DNA from: Roseobacter sp.
GTDB taxonomy: Bacteria > Pseudomonadota > Alphaproteobacteria > Rhodobacterales > Rhodobacteraceae
DNA length: 64,000 bases
Assembly: GCA_002731875.1 (NCBI GenBank)
Contig: PCCY01000035.1
Coordinates: forward strand, 30,933 to 94,932
Direction of reading: 5' to 3'
The position numbers and the translations under genes are program-made. Under the pieces are notes generated by a model. The model was not told the DNA's origin. It ran no database searches and saw nothing but the letters and a program-made list of their open reading frames with translations. Below, piece by piece: positions 36,077-46,277 of the stretch. Within the stretch, counting starts at the first letter, position 1, and each line of letters starts with the position of its first letter.

Positions 36077-36832
36077 ATGTCAAACTTCAGACAACGCGAG
36101 ATACTTGAGCTGGCGCGCAAGGAAGGGAAAGTCACCGTCGATGGTTTGGCAGAAATCTATAATGTCACCGTGCAGACCATCCGCCGTGATCTTTCGGAAT
36201 TGGCCGACAGCGGTCGCCTTGAACGGGTGCACGGTGGTGCTGTCATCCCGTCGGGGGTAGTGAACATCGTCTATGATGAACGCCGCCGGCTTAACGAAGA
36301 CGGCAAACGGGCAATTGCAAGTCGTTGCGCCCAAGCCATCCCTCATGGCGCGTCTGTTTTCATGAACATCGGCACCAGTACAGAAGCCGTGGCCCGCGAG
36401 CTGCTGGATCATGACAACCTGTTGGTGGTGACCAATAATCTTAATATCGCCAATATTCTGGCATCCAACCAAAGCTGCGAAATCATCCTGACAGGGGGTG
36501 TTTTGCGCCGCGCAGATGGGGGAATGGTCGGCGGTCTGACTGCGGAAATGGTCCGGCAGTTCAAGTTCGATTTCTCCGTACTGGGATGTTCTGCCATAGA
36601 TGCGGACGGCGACCTGCTGGATTTTGATGGACAAGAGGTATTGGTCAGCCGCACTGCCATCGGACGGTCGCGCACCGTTATGGTCGTGGCCGATCACCTG
36701 AAGTTTCAACGCAAGGCACCATTGACCATCTGTTCACTCAAGGACGTGAATATTCTTTTCACCGATATGCCGTTGCGGAACGGGTTAAGCGGCGATTGCG
36801 CCGGTTGGGGAACCGAAGTGGTAACGGCCTAG
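36077..36832 (+). CDS. glpR: DeoR-family glycerol regulon repressor
   Basis: This is 251 residues from the ATG at 36077 after GGGGGGA. The N-terminal helix-turn-helix is RQREILELARKEGKVTVDGLAEIYNVTVQTIRRDLSEL, the DeoR signature. The C-terminal effector domain carries MNIGTSTEAVARELL, NLLVVTNNLNIANIL, CEIILTGGVLRRADGGMVGG and a late FSVLGCSAID. By analogy it senses glycerol-3-phosphate and represses the divergent glp operon. The frame stays open upstream to 35777, but the leader is not conserved in character. The permease gene starts 3 bases after its stop. Confidence 0.93.
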   Translation: MSNFRQREILELARKEGKVTVDGLAEIYNVTVQTIRRDLSELADSGRLERVHGGAVIPSGVVNIVYDERRRLNEDGKRAIASRCAQAIPHGASVFMNIGTSTEAVARELLDHDNLLVVTNNLNIANILASNQSCEIILTGGVLRRADGGMVGGLTAEMVRQFKFDFSVLGCSAIDADGDLLDFDGQEVLVSRTAIGRSRTVMVVADHLKFQRKAPLTICSLKDVNILFTDMPLRNGLSGDCAGWGTEVVTA

Positions 36833-36835
36833 CCG

Positions 36836-37734
<899 letters not shown>

Positions 37735-37738
<4 letters not shown>

Positions 37739-38547
37739 TGCGGGTGTCCCACCGGGCGCTGGCGTGGTGCAAGCTGGTGCTGTTGCTGGCGTTCATGATC
37801 TTCACGATTTTGCCGTTGGTACAGATGACGGCGCTCAGTTTCATCGTCACCCTGCCCCGACCGGGCGTCACTGTCGGCGACACGACCTTGCGCAACTTTG
37901 CCAATATCATCAATGACCCCGCCTTGCGTTCGGCCTTTGGTAATTCCATCGCCTATGTGCTTATCAATATCGCCCTGACCATCCCGGTGGCCCTGCCCGC
38001 AGCATATGCCTTTGCGCGCCTGTCTTTTGTCGGTGACAAACACCTGTTCTTCAGCTTTATCGCGTTCCGGATCACCCCACCGGTGGTGCTGACCCTGCCG
38101 GTCTTTCAACTGTTTTCGACGCTGGGGATCGTGAATTCGGTGTTCGGCATCGCGTTGGCGCATACCTTGTTCAACTTGCCCGTCTCGATATGGATATTGC
38201 AGGGATTCATAGCGGCTGTGCCAAAAGAGATGGACGAGACCGCGTTTCTGGATGGGTATTCCCGCCCGCGCTTCATTTGGAAAATTCTGCTGCCGCAAAT
38301 CGCGTCCGGCATCGCGGTGACCGCTTTTTTCTGCTTCATGTTTTCGTGGGTAGAGGTCGTCTTTGCCCGCATCTTAACGACGACCAATGGCAAACCGATC
38401 AGTATGGCGCTAAGCGCGATGTTTGGTTTTCAGACCGATATCGGGTTGATCATGGCGTTTACCCTCGTTTCGATGCTTCCCGGTGCGGTGTTGTTGTTCG
38501 CGATGCGCAACCACCTTTCTCGGGGGTTTAAGGTCGGTCAGATTTAG
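37735..38547 (+). CDS. GlpQ-like ABC permease (second copy)
   Basis: This is a 270-residue permease like GlpQ. It has PAAYAFARLSFVGDKHLFFSFIAFRITPPVVLTLPVFQLFS and the EAA loop VPKEMDETAFLDGYSRPRFIWKILLPQIASGI, nearly the same as in GlpQ. It overlaps the previous permease by 4 bases. Its stop overlaps that of sitD on the other strand. It should pair with the GlpP-like protein encoded before it. Confidence 0.88.
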
Positions 38548-39398
38548 CGACTACCTGTCCTGCCGATCGCCTGACGCGACATTCGGCGCGTCACCACCAG
38601 GCGGTTTATGAACGCGATGACAAACAAGCCGGTCAATATCAGCACAATCGTCGGAGCCGGCGCGCTGTCGATGAAAAAGCTGAGATAGGTACCCGCGAAC
38701 ATGGATGCTGTGCACACGGCCACAGACACGATCAACATTCGCCCAAAGCTGCGCACCACCAGAAAGGCGATGGCCCCGGGGGTAATGAGCAACGCCACCG
38801 CCAATATCAAACCGGTCGCTGTCAACGTCGCCACGATGGTCAAGGACAAAACCGCCAGCAGCCCATAGTGCAATGTCTTGGTGTGCAGCCCGCTTGCCTG
38901 AGCCTGAGCAGGGTCAAACGCATGCAACAGCAGGTCTTTCCACTTGAGCACAAGGGCACCCGTGACGAAGACCGAGATTATGCCAGTGGTCCATAGGTCG
39001 TCGGGGCCGACGCCCAGCATGTTGCCAAACAGGACGTGATCCAGGTGTTGGTTGGTCGTGATCGACGTGTACATGATGATCCCGATCCCGAACATGCCAG
39101 AGAAGACCACCCCCATAACCGTATCCTGCTTTACCCGGCTGTTATGGCTTAGATAGCCAGTCAACAATGCGCAGGACATCCCGGCCGCAAATGCACCGAT
39201 GATCAACGGGATTCCGGTGATCCATGCCAATACAACGCCGGGCAGCACCGCATGGCTGACTGCATCCCCCATCAGCGCCCACCCTTTGAGCACCAGAAAG
39301 CACGACAACAACGCCGCAGGCGGGGCCACCAGCAACACCACCCAAAACGCGTTCTGCATGAACGGAAACTGAAACGGAAACAGCAACGTGTCGATCAT
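38544..39398 (-). CDS. sitD: Manganese/iron ABC importer, permease 2
   Basis: This is a 284-residue permease of the ABC-3 (metal) family with about eight hydrophobic segments. Marks are LSCFLVLKGWALMGDAVSHAVLPGVVLAW near the start and LLHAFDPAQAQASGLHTKTLHYGLL, with ALLITPGAIAFLV in the second half. It pairs with the other metal permease, whose gene overlaps its start as ATGA. It is the last gene of sitABCD. Confidence 0.9.
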   Translation of the reverse strand: MIDTLLFPFQFPFMQNAFWVVLLVAPPAALLSCFLVLKGWALMGDAVSHAVLPGVVLAWITGIPLIIGAFAAGMSCALLTGYLSHNSRVKQDTVMGVVFSGMFGIGIIMYTSITTNQHLDHVLFGNMLGVGPDDLWTTGIISVFVTGALVLKWKDLLLHAFDPAQAQASGLHTKTLHYGLLAVLSLTIVATLTATGLILAVALLITPGAIAFLVVRSFGRMLIVSVAVCTASMFAGTYLSFFIDSAPAPTIVLILTGLFVIAFINRLVVTRRMSRQAIGRTGSR

Positions 39399-40270
39399 GA
39401 GGACACCTTATCGCGCAAGGACTTCAGGGTATCGGCTGCTTTGCGGCGTGCCGCCAACACGCCGTGCTTGGGGGCAAGGACAAAGGCCAGCAGGAACAGA
39501 ACCATTTGCATCGTGACGATGACACCCCCTGTGGCACCATCCAGAAAATAACTGGCATAGGCCCCGAGGAAACCGGTAAGCGTGCCGATTGCCACCGATA
39601 CCATGATCAGCCTTGGGAACCTGTCACACAACAGATAGGCCGTGGCACCCGGCGTCACGACCATCGCGATCACCAGAAACGCGCCCACCGTCATCATCGC
39701 GGCGACGACAGCCGCCGAAAGCAACATGAAGAACACGGCCTTTAGCAGGTCGGGTTTCAAACCGATCGACCGCGCATGATTTTCGTCGAAGAAGGTGACC
39801 ATCAGATCTTTCCACTTCAGCAAAAGCACAGTCAGACAGATGGCCCCGATGATCGAAAGCTGCACAATATCCTGCGGGGTGATGGCAAGGATATTTCCCA
39901 TGATGATGGTCTGGATGCTGACTGACATCGGCGAAAGCGACACCATGAACAGGCCCAGACCGAAGAACGACGTAAAGATGATACCGATGATGACGTCAAT
40001 CTTCAGACCGGACCGCCCAGACAGGAACAGCATTGCTCCGGCGGCCAACCCCCCGGCCAGAAATGCGCCAAGTGCAAAGGGTAGCCCCAGCATGTACGCG
40101 CCGGCAACACCCGGAACGACCGAGTGGCTCAGCGCGTCACCGATAAGCGACCACCCCTTGAGCATGAGATAGCACGAGATGAACGCGCATACTGCACCGA
40201 CCATCGCCGACACCCACATGGCGTTGAACATATAGCCATATGCGAAAGGCTCGATCAGTTGGTCGATCAT
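39395..40270 (-). CDS. sitC: Manganese/iron ABC importer, permease 1
   Basis: This is a 291-residue metal-family permease. Marks parallel those of sit[83 protein letters not shown] and [13 protein letters not shown]. The gene overlaps both its neighbours as ATGA, so the complex is made with coupled translation. Confidence 0.9.
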   Translation of the reverse strand: MIDQLIEPFAYGYMFNAMWVSAMVGAVCAFISCYLMLKGWSLIGDALSHSVVPGVAGAYMLGLPFALGAFLAGGLAAGAMLFLSGRSGLKIDVIIGIIFTSFFGLGLFMVSLSPMSVSIQTIIMGNILAITPQDIVQLSIIGAICLTVLLLKWKDLMVTFFDENHARSIGLKPDLLKAVFFMLLSAAVVAAMMTVGAFLVIAMVVTPGATAYLLCDRFPRLIMVSVAIGTLTGFLGAYASYFLDGATGGVIVTMQMVLFLLAFVLAPKHGVLAARRKAADTLKSLRDKVSS

Positions 40271-41163
40271 GGGTTTTCCTCGGGGGGTGTCACGCGCTCC
40301 CCGTAATGCACGAACGGACGTTCGTCGTCGGTGATAATGCGGAGCTCCCGACCGTCATCGTCATCGTGCAAATCAGTCCCGCCAAGGGTGAATTGACGCA
40401 GGACGCCGCCGAAAGCGCTTTCCAGATTGTCATGGGTAAAGACGGTTTCGGTTGGCCCATAGGCCAGCACCGTGCCCTTGACCAGGACGGTCCGATCACA
40501 GAACTCGGGCACTGAGCCGAGGTTGTGAGTGGACACCAACATGACCCGGCCTTCATCCCGCAATTCGCGCAGCAGACCGATAATCTGATCTTCGGTCTTC
40601 ACGTCGACACCGGTGAACGGTTCGTCAAGCAGGATCACCTTGCCATCCTGGGCCAGAGCACGGGCCAGAAACACCCGTTTGCGCTGGCCGCCTGAAAGCT
40701 CTCCGATCTGTCGGTGGCGATAGTCTGTCATATTCACCCGACGCAGAGCGTCCGCGACGGCCGCATGGTCCGCAGCCTTTGGGCGACGCAGAAACCCCAT
40801 GTGACCATAGCGCCCCATCATCACCACGTCCTGAACCAGCACCGGAAAGGCCCAATCGACCTCTTCGGATTGCGGCACATAGGCCACGAGGTTCTCGCGC
40901 AGTGCTTGTTTCACGGATTTTCCCAGCAACGTGATATCGCCTTGCGCTGCCGGCACAAAGCCCATGATCGCCTTGAACAGCGTCGACTTGCCCGCCCCGT
41001 TCACCCCGACCAGCGCCGTGATCGTTCCGCGCGGAATGTCAAAGCTTGCGTCGTACAGCGCGGTGTGCCCGTTTCGATACGTCACGGTCACGTTGCTGAC
41101 CACAATGCCCCCGGTGTCAGTCGTCGGGTCCGTCGTCTTTGCGGCCATGTTTGCCAAGATCAT
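40267..41163 (-). CDS. sitB: Manganese/iron ABC importer, ATP-binding protein
   Basis: This is a 298-residue ATPase (293 if the second ATG is used). Walker A is [13 protein letters not shown], the Q-loop [12 protein letters not shown] is typical of metal importers, the signature is [16 protein letters not shown], Walker B is [12 protein letters not shown] and the H-loop is [12 protein letters not shown]-terminal extension of about 40 residues holds many Asp ([11 protein letters not shown]). It energises the SitC/SitD channel. Confidence 0.92.
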   Translation of the reverse strand: MILANMAAKTTDPTTDTGGIVVSNVTVTYRNGHTALYDASFDIPRGTITALVGVNGAGKSTLFKAIMGFVPAAQGDITLLGKSVKQALRENLVAYVPQSEEVDWAFPVLVQDVVMMGRYGHMGFLRRPKAADHAAVADALRRVNMTDYRHRQIGELSGGQRKRVFLARALAQDGKVILLDEPFTGVDVKTEDQIIGLLRELRDEGRVMLVSTHNLGSVPEFCDRTVLVKGTVLAYGPTETVFTHDNLESAFGGVLRQFTLGGTDLHDDDDGRELRIITDDERPFVHYGERVTPPEENP

Positions 41164-41176
41164 ACGCTGGATCCAT

Positions 41177-42070
41177 TCACTTGAGGTTGTCGGTAAGCCC
41201 GTCGACGACGGTCTCGGATGTCACACGCAGCAAATCCAGATAGCTCGGCACTGGTCCATCGGGGGTGCTCAGGCTGTCGACATAAAGCACGCCACCATAG
41301 GCGGCACCGGTTTCACGGGCGATCTGCTCCGCGGGTGAGGTGTTGACGGTGCTTTCGCAAAACACCACCGGGATGTCATGATCCCTGACCGCGTCGACCA
41401 CCTTGCGCACCTGCTGTGGGGTTCCGGTCTGGTCGGCGTTCATAGGCCACAGATAAAGCTCTTTCATACCGAAATCCCGAGCCAGATAACTGAACGCGCC
41501 CTCGCAGGTTACCAGCCACCGCTGGTCCTCGGGAATCTGGGCGATCCGATCCCGCAGCGGTGCTATGGTGGCGCGAATTTCATTTTTATAAACCTCTGCG
41601 TTTGAACGATACTTTTCGGCATTCTCGGGATCATATTTGGCGAAGGCAGTGGCTATGTTATCGACGTAGATCAGCGCGTTTTCCAAACCCATCCACGCAT
41701 GGGGGTTGGGCTTGCCTTCATACTCCCCCTCTCCGATCGAAATCGGAACGACGCCCTGGGTCAACGTGACAGAAGGAATGTCGCCAAGGTTGGAAAGGAA
41801 CTGTTCGAACCACCGTTCAAGGTTCATGCCGTTCCACAAGATCAGGTCGGCCCCCACGGCCCCTACTATATCGCGCGGGGTCGGTTGGTAGCCGTGAATC
41901 TCTGCGCCGGGCTTGGTTATCGAAACCACGTCGACCGTATCACCGCCGACATGTTTCGCCATATCCGCAAGGACAGTGAACGTTGTCACGACCTTGAAGT
42001 CCGCGCCGTACACGGGAAACCCAGCTGTGAAGGCAATAATGGCAGATGCGACAAGCGTGCGTTTCAACAT
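41177..42070 (-). CDS. sitA: Manganese/iron ABC importer, binding protein
   Basis: This is 297 residues with a signal peptide ([21 protein letters not shown]). It belongs to the cluster A-I metal-binding proteins. The ligands expected for manganese or iron are present in order: His in [13 protein letters not shown], His in [10 protein letters not shown], Glu in [15 protein letters not shown] and Asp in LYVDSLS. There is no His-rich loop and no third His, so zinc is unlikely. GAGGAG precedes the ATG at 42070. It is the first gene of sitABCD and lies opposite a Mur-type regulator with two palindromes between them. Confidence 0.92.
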   Translation of the reverse strand: MLKRTLVASAIIAFTAGFPVYGADFKVVTTFTVLADMAKHVGGDTVDVVSITKPGAEIHGYQPTPRDIVGAVGADLILWNGMNLERWFEQFLSNLGDIPSVTLTQGVVPISIGEGEYEGKPNPHAWMGLENALIYVDNIATAFAKYDPENAEKYRSNAEVYKNEIRATIAPLRDRIAQIPEDQRWLVTCEGAFSYLARDFGMKELYLWPMNADQTGTPQQVRKVVDAVRDHDIPVVFCESTVNTSPAEQIARETGAAYGGVLYVDSLSTPDGPVPSYLDLLRVTSETVVDGLTDNLK

Positions 42071-42107
42071 TGGTATTCTCCTCACCACGACGGATCCTAC
42101 CTGTTAA

Positions 42108-42122
42108 TGCGAATTATTCGCA
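42108..42122. promoter_or_regulatory. Perfect 15-bp palindrome, candidate Mur operator 1
   Basis: TGCGAAT-T-ATTCGCA is a perfect palindrome with one central base, 38 bases upstream of the sitA start codon and in the gap to mur. The size and AT-rich centre suit a Fur-family operator. Confidence 0.6.
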
Positions 42123-42133
42123 AATGTCAAATA

Positions 42134-42154
42134 TGCAATTGATAATGACTTGCA
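42134..42154. promoter_or_regulatory. Imperfect 21-bp palindrome, candidate Mur operator 2
   Basis: TGCAA at 42134 is mirrored by TTGCA ending at 42154, around an AT-rich centre that includes TTGATAATGA. This is close to the Mur-responsive sequence described in rhizobia. It lies 48 bases before the mur start, so it may control both directions. Confidence 0.6.
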
Positions 42155-42201
42155 TCAACTTGCGAAAGCCCCCCTGCTCGCTTAAAGTCGGGCCAGATAA
42201 A

Positions 42202-42624
42202 ATGGTGAACACTTTGAACAATGAACCCGACTTTAAACAGGTCTTACGCGACGCCGGGTTACGCGTAACGCCGCAGCGTGCGTCGGTCATAACCATCCTG
42301 TCCGAAACTGATGACCACCCCAACGTCGAAGAGCTTTACGAGAAAGTCCGAAAGCTGGATGACACTATTTCCGTGGCCACCGTGTACCGTACCCTGTCGG
42401 TGCTCGAAAATGTAGGGCTGGTGCGCAAGCTGGTGTTGAACGATGCCCCCGCCCGGTATGAAATGATGCCACCGACCAATCACGATCATCTGGTGGACCT
42501 TGAAAGCGGCGAACTGGTAGAAATACCGGGCACAGATATTGCAGATGTCATGAACCGTGTGGCCTCGGAACTGGGGTACGAGATCGTCAGTCACCACACC
42601 GTCATCCGTGCACGCAAACGTTAA
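42202..42624 (+). CDS. mur: Fur-family regulator, manganese uptake regulator (Mur) type
   Basis: This is 140 residues. The DNA-binding part is FKQVLRDAGLRVTPQRASVITILSETDDHPNVEELYEKVRK and ISVATVYRTLSVLENVGLVRKL, typical of Fur. The metal region reads NHDHLVDLESGELVEI and lacks the CxxC zinc motifs of E. coli Fur, as in alphaproteobacterial Mur proteins. It faces sitABCD, the known Mur target in Rhizobium and Rhodobacter. Mn-loaded protein should repress sit. The ATG at 42202 is chosen from the start of homology; the frame is open to 42046. Its stop overlaps the convergent TetR gene stop. Confidence 0.88.
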   Translation: MVNTLNNEPDFKQVLRDAGLRVTPQRASVITILSETDDHPNVEELYEKVRKLDDTISVATVYRTLSVLENVGLVRKLVLNDAPARYEMMPPTNHDHLVDLESGELVEIPGTDIADVMNRVASELGYEIVSHHTVIRARKR

Positions 42625-43307
42625 ATCGCTTCGTCGGGCACCAAAGATCGGACCATCGCTGCCGCGCCGGCGGCTATGGTGCGCAGGATGACGTCGTCGG
42701 GGATATCGCGATTCAACCAGTCGCGCATCGGGCCGAAAGCCGACAGGAACACTATCAAGTTCGCCACGATGTCCAGGCGCTGATCGTCTTCGTTCAACCC
42801 CAGACGCACGACCAACTGGTCGGCTAGATCCTTCATCACCGCAAACTCTCGCGCCTGAAGTGTGGCGCGGTCCTGCGCCTGCATGTGCGGGACGCTGCGA
42901 TACGCCAGCAGCGTTCCGTCACGTTTGGTGGTCCAGCTTTCGCGAAAGTATTTTTCAAACGCCGCCTCCAGCGAAATGGAGGGGTCCAACAGAATGACCG
43001 GCAACGTCAGGGCATCTTCGCGAAACCAAAGCTGGTTCAGAAGGCGGCGCAAGATGTCATTCTTGTTTGCAATATAATCGTAGATGCTGGCCTGATTTAC
43101 CCCTGACCGTGCACAAATATCGCGAATGGTCGTCGCAGCGAAACCTTTTTCAAGAAATAGGCTTAACGCAGCATCACAGATTTGTTCCCTTCGGTTCTGG
43201 ATCAGCGACTGATTTTGAACACTGGTGATATCGGCTTCGACCAACACTTTCGTGCGCAATGCATGCAGCCGATCCATACGGTCAGGGGATAGGGTGGTGT
43301 CGGGCAT
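42621..43307 (-). CDS. TetR-family regulator
   Basis: This is 228 residues. The helix-turn-helix reads REQICDAALSLFLEKGFAATTIRDICARSGVNQASIYDYIANKNDILRRLL. The N-terminal 40 residues before it form a charged extension. The C-terminal ligand domain has no recognisable class (YRSVPHMQAQDRATLQARE, DDVILRTIAAGAAAMV). AAAAGGAAG precedes the ATG at 43307. Its last bases overlap the mur stop on the other strand. Regulators of this pattern often control acyl-CoA or efflux genes, but none is next to it. Confidence 0.85.
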   Translation of the reverse strand: MPDTTLSPDRMDRLHALRTKVLVEADITSVQNQSLIQNRREQICDAALSLFLEKGFAATTIRDICARSGVNQASIYDYIANKNDILRRLLNQLWFREDALTLPVILLDPSISLEAAFEKYFRESWTTKRDGTLLAYRSVPHMQAQDRATLQAREFAVMKDLADQLVVRLGLNEDDQRLDIVANLIVFLSAFGPMRDWLNRDIPDDVILRTIAAGAAAMVRSLVPDEAI

Positions 43308-43382
43308 ACAGGCTTCCTTTTCACAAAAACCTATCGCCTTTCGATATTCGGAACAATAACGAACCACGAGCCCCTGGATAAA

Positions 43383-43419
43383 CCAAAACCCCCGCCGATG
43401 CGTGACATCGACGGGGGTT
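43383..43419 (-). terminator. Intrinsic terminator after degP
   Basis: AACCCCCGCCGATG and CATCGACGGGGGTT (43387-43419) form a 14-bp stem with one mismatch and a 5-base loop. On the minus strand it is followed by TTGGTTT after the AA/TT pairs. It lies 28 bases beyond the degP stop. Confidence 0.8.
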
Positions 43420-43446
43420 AAAGCAGCTTAAATTGGTAGGGTCAGT

Positions 43447-44931
43447 CTATTCACCAAGACTTAGCGCGACAAAGCGCGGGTCGCCTGCGCGGCGTATCAG
43501 CAACAACAGCGATTTGCGCCCGGCGTCGCGGGCAGACTTAACCTGATTTTCCAGCCCATCAATTGTTTCGACCGCTTCCTGTCCGGCTTCGGTGATGATG
43601 TCTCCTATCCGCAGCCCCTTCTCAAAGGCTTCCGATGTTTCATCAACTTCGGTCACAGCAAGACCGGTCGTTGCGTCATCCGCACCAAGCTCGGCCCGGA
43701 TGTCGTCGGTCAACGGGGTCACGGTCAGACCCAGCAGCGATTTACTGGCCGGAGCCATCGGCGCGTTTTCGGTATCCGAATTCTCCGCGGGCATACTGGC
43801 GTTTTCGGCATCCTCGCGGCGGCCCAAGGTAATTTTCAGGGTTTGCGACTTACCATCGCGCAGAATGGTGACACGTACTGCAGCGCCGACGGTGCTGTTG
43901 CCGACCTGACGCACCAGCCCGCGCGTATCTTCGACATCCACACCGGCAAAGCTAAGAATGATATCGCCGGTTTTCAGCCCGGCTTCTTTCGCTGGTCCTT
44001 CGGGGACATCGGTAATCAACGCACCGGACGCTTTGGCAAGGCCCATCGCATCCGCAACGTCCTGGGTGACGTCCTGAATGCGCACGCCCAACCAGCCCCG
44101 GCGGGTTTCGCCGAATTCCTTGAGTTGATCGACAACGCGGGTCACCACATTGGATGCCATCGAAAACCCGATGCCGATGGACCCGCCATTGGGCGACAAA
44201 ATAGCAGTGTTCACGCCGATCACTTCGCCGTCCATGTTGAACAGTGGGCCGCCCGAATTACCGCGGTTGATCGCGGCATCGGTCTGGATATAGTCGTCAT
44301 AGGTGCCGGAAAGCGCACGGTTGCGTGCCGACACAATACCAGCCGAAACCGAGAACCCCTGCCCCAGTGGGTTACCCATCGCGATCACCCAGTCACCGAC
44401 GCGGGCCGCGTTGCTGTCGCCAAAGCTGACAAACGGCAAAGCATTGGGGGCTTCGACTTTGAGAAGGGCGATATCGGTGTTCGCGTCCGTACCGATCACG
44501 GTCGCCTTCAGTTCTTCGCCGGTGAAAAATTCGATCGTGATCTCGTCTGCGCCATCAATGACGTGATTGTTGGTAACGACAAACCCGTCCTCGGAAATCA
44601 CGAACCCCGATCCAAGTGCGGCGGATTTGCGGGGTGCCGGGGGGGCACCATCGTTGTTGCGGTCACGAAACTCCTTGAAGAAATCCTCGAAGGGGGATCC
44701 TTCGGGGACGATGCCGCGGGGGCCGGTACGCCCCTCGACCGTTGTCGAAGTGGTGATATTCACCACCGAGGGGCTGATTTTCTCGGCCAGCGGTGCCAAG
44801 CTTTCAGGCTTTGCCAAGGCCATGACCGATTGCAATAAAACAAAGGCCAGTGCCAACATACCCATCATTAAATATTTGAGGTTGGGCGTCATTGCATCGG
44901 ATTTCGACAGGGACACGGCCTTTGGCTGCAT
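43447..44931 (-). CDS. degP: Periplasmic serine protease of the DegP/DegQ (Do) family
   Basis: This is 494 residues. An N-terminal hydrophobic segment (YLMMGMLALAFVLLQSVMALA) is a signal peptide. The protease domain has the triad His in VVTNNHVIDG, Asp in NTDIALLKVE and Ser in INRGNSGGPLF. Two PDZ domains follow (GWLGVRIQDVTQDVADAMGL and SLLGLTVTPLTDDIRAELG). It degrades or refolds damaged periplasmic proteins. GGAG precedes the ATG at 44931. It lies downstream of hflKC but is separated from it by a strong terminator at 45138-45167, so it probably has its own promoter. Confidence 0.95.
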   Translation of the reverse strand: MQPKAVSLSKSDAMTPNLKYLMMGMLALAFVLLQSVMALAKPESLAPLAEKISPSVVNITTSTTVEGRTGPRGIVPEGSPFEDFFKEFRDRNNDGAPPAPRKSAALGSGFVISEDGFVVTNNHVIDGADEITIEFFTGEELKATVIGTDANTDIALLKVEAPNALPFVSFGDSNAARVGDWVIAMGNPLGQGFSVSAGIVSARNRALSGTYDDYIQTDAAINRGNSGGPLFNMDGEVIGVNTAILSPNGGSIGIGFSMASNVVTRVVDQLKEFGETRRGWLGVRIQDVTQDVADAMGLAKASGALITDVPEGPAKEAGLKTGDIILSFAGVDVEDTRGLVRQVGNSTVGAAVRVTILRDGKSQTLKITLGRREDAENASMPAENSDTENAPMAPASKSLLGLTVTPLTDDIRAELGADDATTGLAVTEVDETSEAFEKGLRIGDIITEAGQEAVETIDGLENQVKSARDAGRKSLLLLIRRAGDPRFVALSLGE

Positions 44932-45137
44932 GCATCATCTCCAGATCATAAGACGGGCGTAGGGGCCCAAGAATGGTTCAACAGCAGAGTGCATCTGCAA
45001 TTCCCCCGCCGCAAGCTGAAAGATGGGTATCTTCACGCGCATGTCAACTGGGGTTGATCCCCTGCCAAGATGTCGCGGGACATTTACCTTAAGATTTCCG
45101 ACGTTTGGTTACCCTGATATAGATTTCGACGTGACAC

Positions 45138-45167
45138 AAAAAAAGGGCCGGCGCATTGGCCGGCCCT
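45138..45167 (-). terminator. Strong intrinsic terminator after hflC
   Basis: AGGGCCGGC and GCCGGCCCT form a perfect 9-bp stem with a 6-base loop (45144-45167). On the minus strand seven T follow. It ends the rpiA-gor-hflKC direction before degP. Confidence 0.92.
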
Positions 45168-45191
45168 ATCCAAAACAATTTCGCCTCGAAC

Positions 45192-46277
45192 CTAGTTGTT
45201 CACCGCATTGTCGTTCACCGCGTTGGGATCCGTCGGAGCGTTGTTGTTCGCTGCCCCGTTGGTCACAGCGTTGGTGCTGGCTGCACCGCTGTTTACAGCG
45301 TTGGTGTTCGCTGCACCGTTGGTCACAGCGTTGGTGTTCGCTGCCCCGTTGTTCACAGCGTTGGTGTTGGCTGCGTCTGTATTGCTCGGCGCGTCGGACT
45401 GCGCGGTGCGATTGGTAAAGCCCAGGTAGTCGAAAAATTCGCTATTCGGTGACAGAACCATCGACGAATTTTCGCCTTTGAGAGCTTGTTCATACGCGCT
45501 CAGAGAGCGGTAAAATTCGAAGAATTCCACATTTTTACTGTAGGCTTGCGCGAAGATCTTGTTCCGCTCGGCATCCGCCTCACCTTCGGTGATGCGTGCA
45601 TCACGTCGGGCTTCAGACAGGATTTCTTCATAGGTACGATCCGCCAGAGCAGTCACGCGGAGAGCCGCTTCACGTCCGCGGGCACGTTCATCCGTGGCCT
45701 CGCGCGCGCGTTCCGCAATCATCCGCTGAAGCGTCGCGTCAAAGTTCTGCTCGGGCAGATTGGTCTGGCGCAAACGCACGTCCACAACGTCCAACCCCAA
45801 GGCCTGCGCCCGGGCGTCCGAACGCTCGCGGATCTGATCCATCAAGGCAGAGCGTTCCGGAGACAGAATAGTGTTCGACGTCACACCCTGCGATCCGAGA
45901 ACCGCACGGATCTGACCATCCAGAATACCGTTGAGCTGGATTTCAGCCTGACGGCCGCCGTCGACACCCAAAGCCTGACGGAACTGGCGCACGTCGGCGA
46001 TACGATACAGAACAAATGCATCAACCTCGAGCCGGCGATCATCGGCGGGCGTGACTTCGATCATCGGGGTTTCCAGCGACAGGATACGGTCGTCGTAACG
46101 CACAACCTCGTCCAGAAGTGGAATCTTGAAACCGATGCCGGCTTCCTCGCGCACCTGCTTGATTTGGCCAAACCGCAGCACCAGAACCTTTTCACGTTCA
46201 TCAACGATATAAATCGAGGACAAGGCAGCAATGAGGGCGATGATCACGACAGGAATGATAATGTTGAGTTTACGCAT
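45192..46277 (-). CDS. hflC: HflC, regulator of FtsH protease, with repetitive tail
   Basis: This is 361 residues, about 60 longer than usual. An N-terminal anchor (IIIPVVIIALIAALSSIYIV) is followed by a band-7/SPFH domain (DEREKVLVLRFGQIKQV, DVRLRQTNLPEQNFDATLQRM, RITEGEADAERNKIFAQAY). HflC and HflK form the membrane cage around FtsH. From about residue 300 the tail is a low-complexity run of ten-residue Ala/Asn/Thr units (AANTNAVNNG and variants). The ATG overlaps the hflK stop by one base. Confidence 0.94.
   Translation of the reverse strand: MRKLNIIIPVVIIALIAALSSIYIVDEREKVLVLRFGQIKQVREEAGIGFKIPLLDEVVRYDDRILSLETPMIEVTPADDRRLEVDAFVLYRIADVRQFRQALGVDGGRQAEIQLNGILDGQIRAVLGSQGVTSNTILSPERSALMDQIRERSDARAQALGLDVVDVRLRQTNLPEQNFDATLQRMIAERAREATDERARGREAALRVTALADRTYEEILSEARRDARITEGEADAERNKIFAQAYSKNVEFFEFYRSLSAYEQALKGENSSMVLSPNSEFFDYLGFTNRTAQSDAPSNTDAANTNAVNNGAANTNAVTNGAANTNAVNSGAASTNAVTNGAANNNAPTDPNAVNDNAVNN
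45241..45375 (-). repeat. 30-bp tandem repeat in the 3' end of hflC
   Basis: About 4.5 units of 30 bp in exact register (45241, 45271, 45301, 45331, 45361) encode the ten-residue units AANTNAVTNG and variants. The unit length is a multiple of three, so copy changes keep the frame. Confidence 0.9.
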
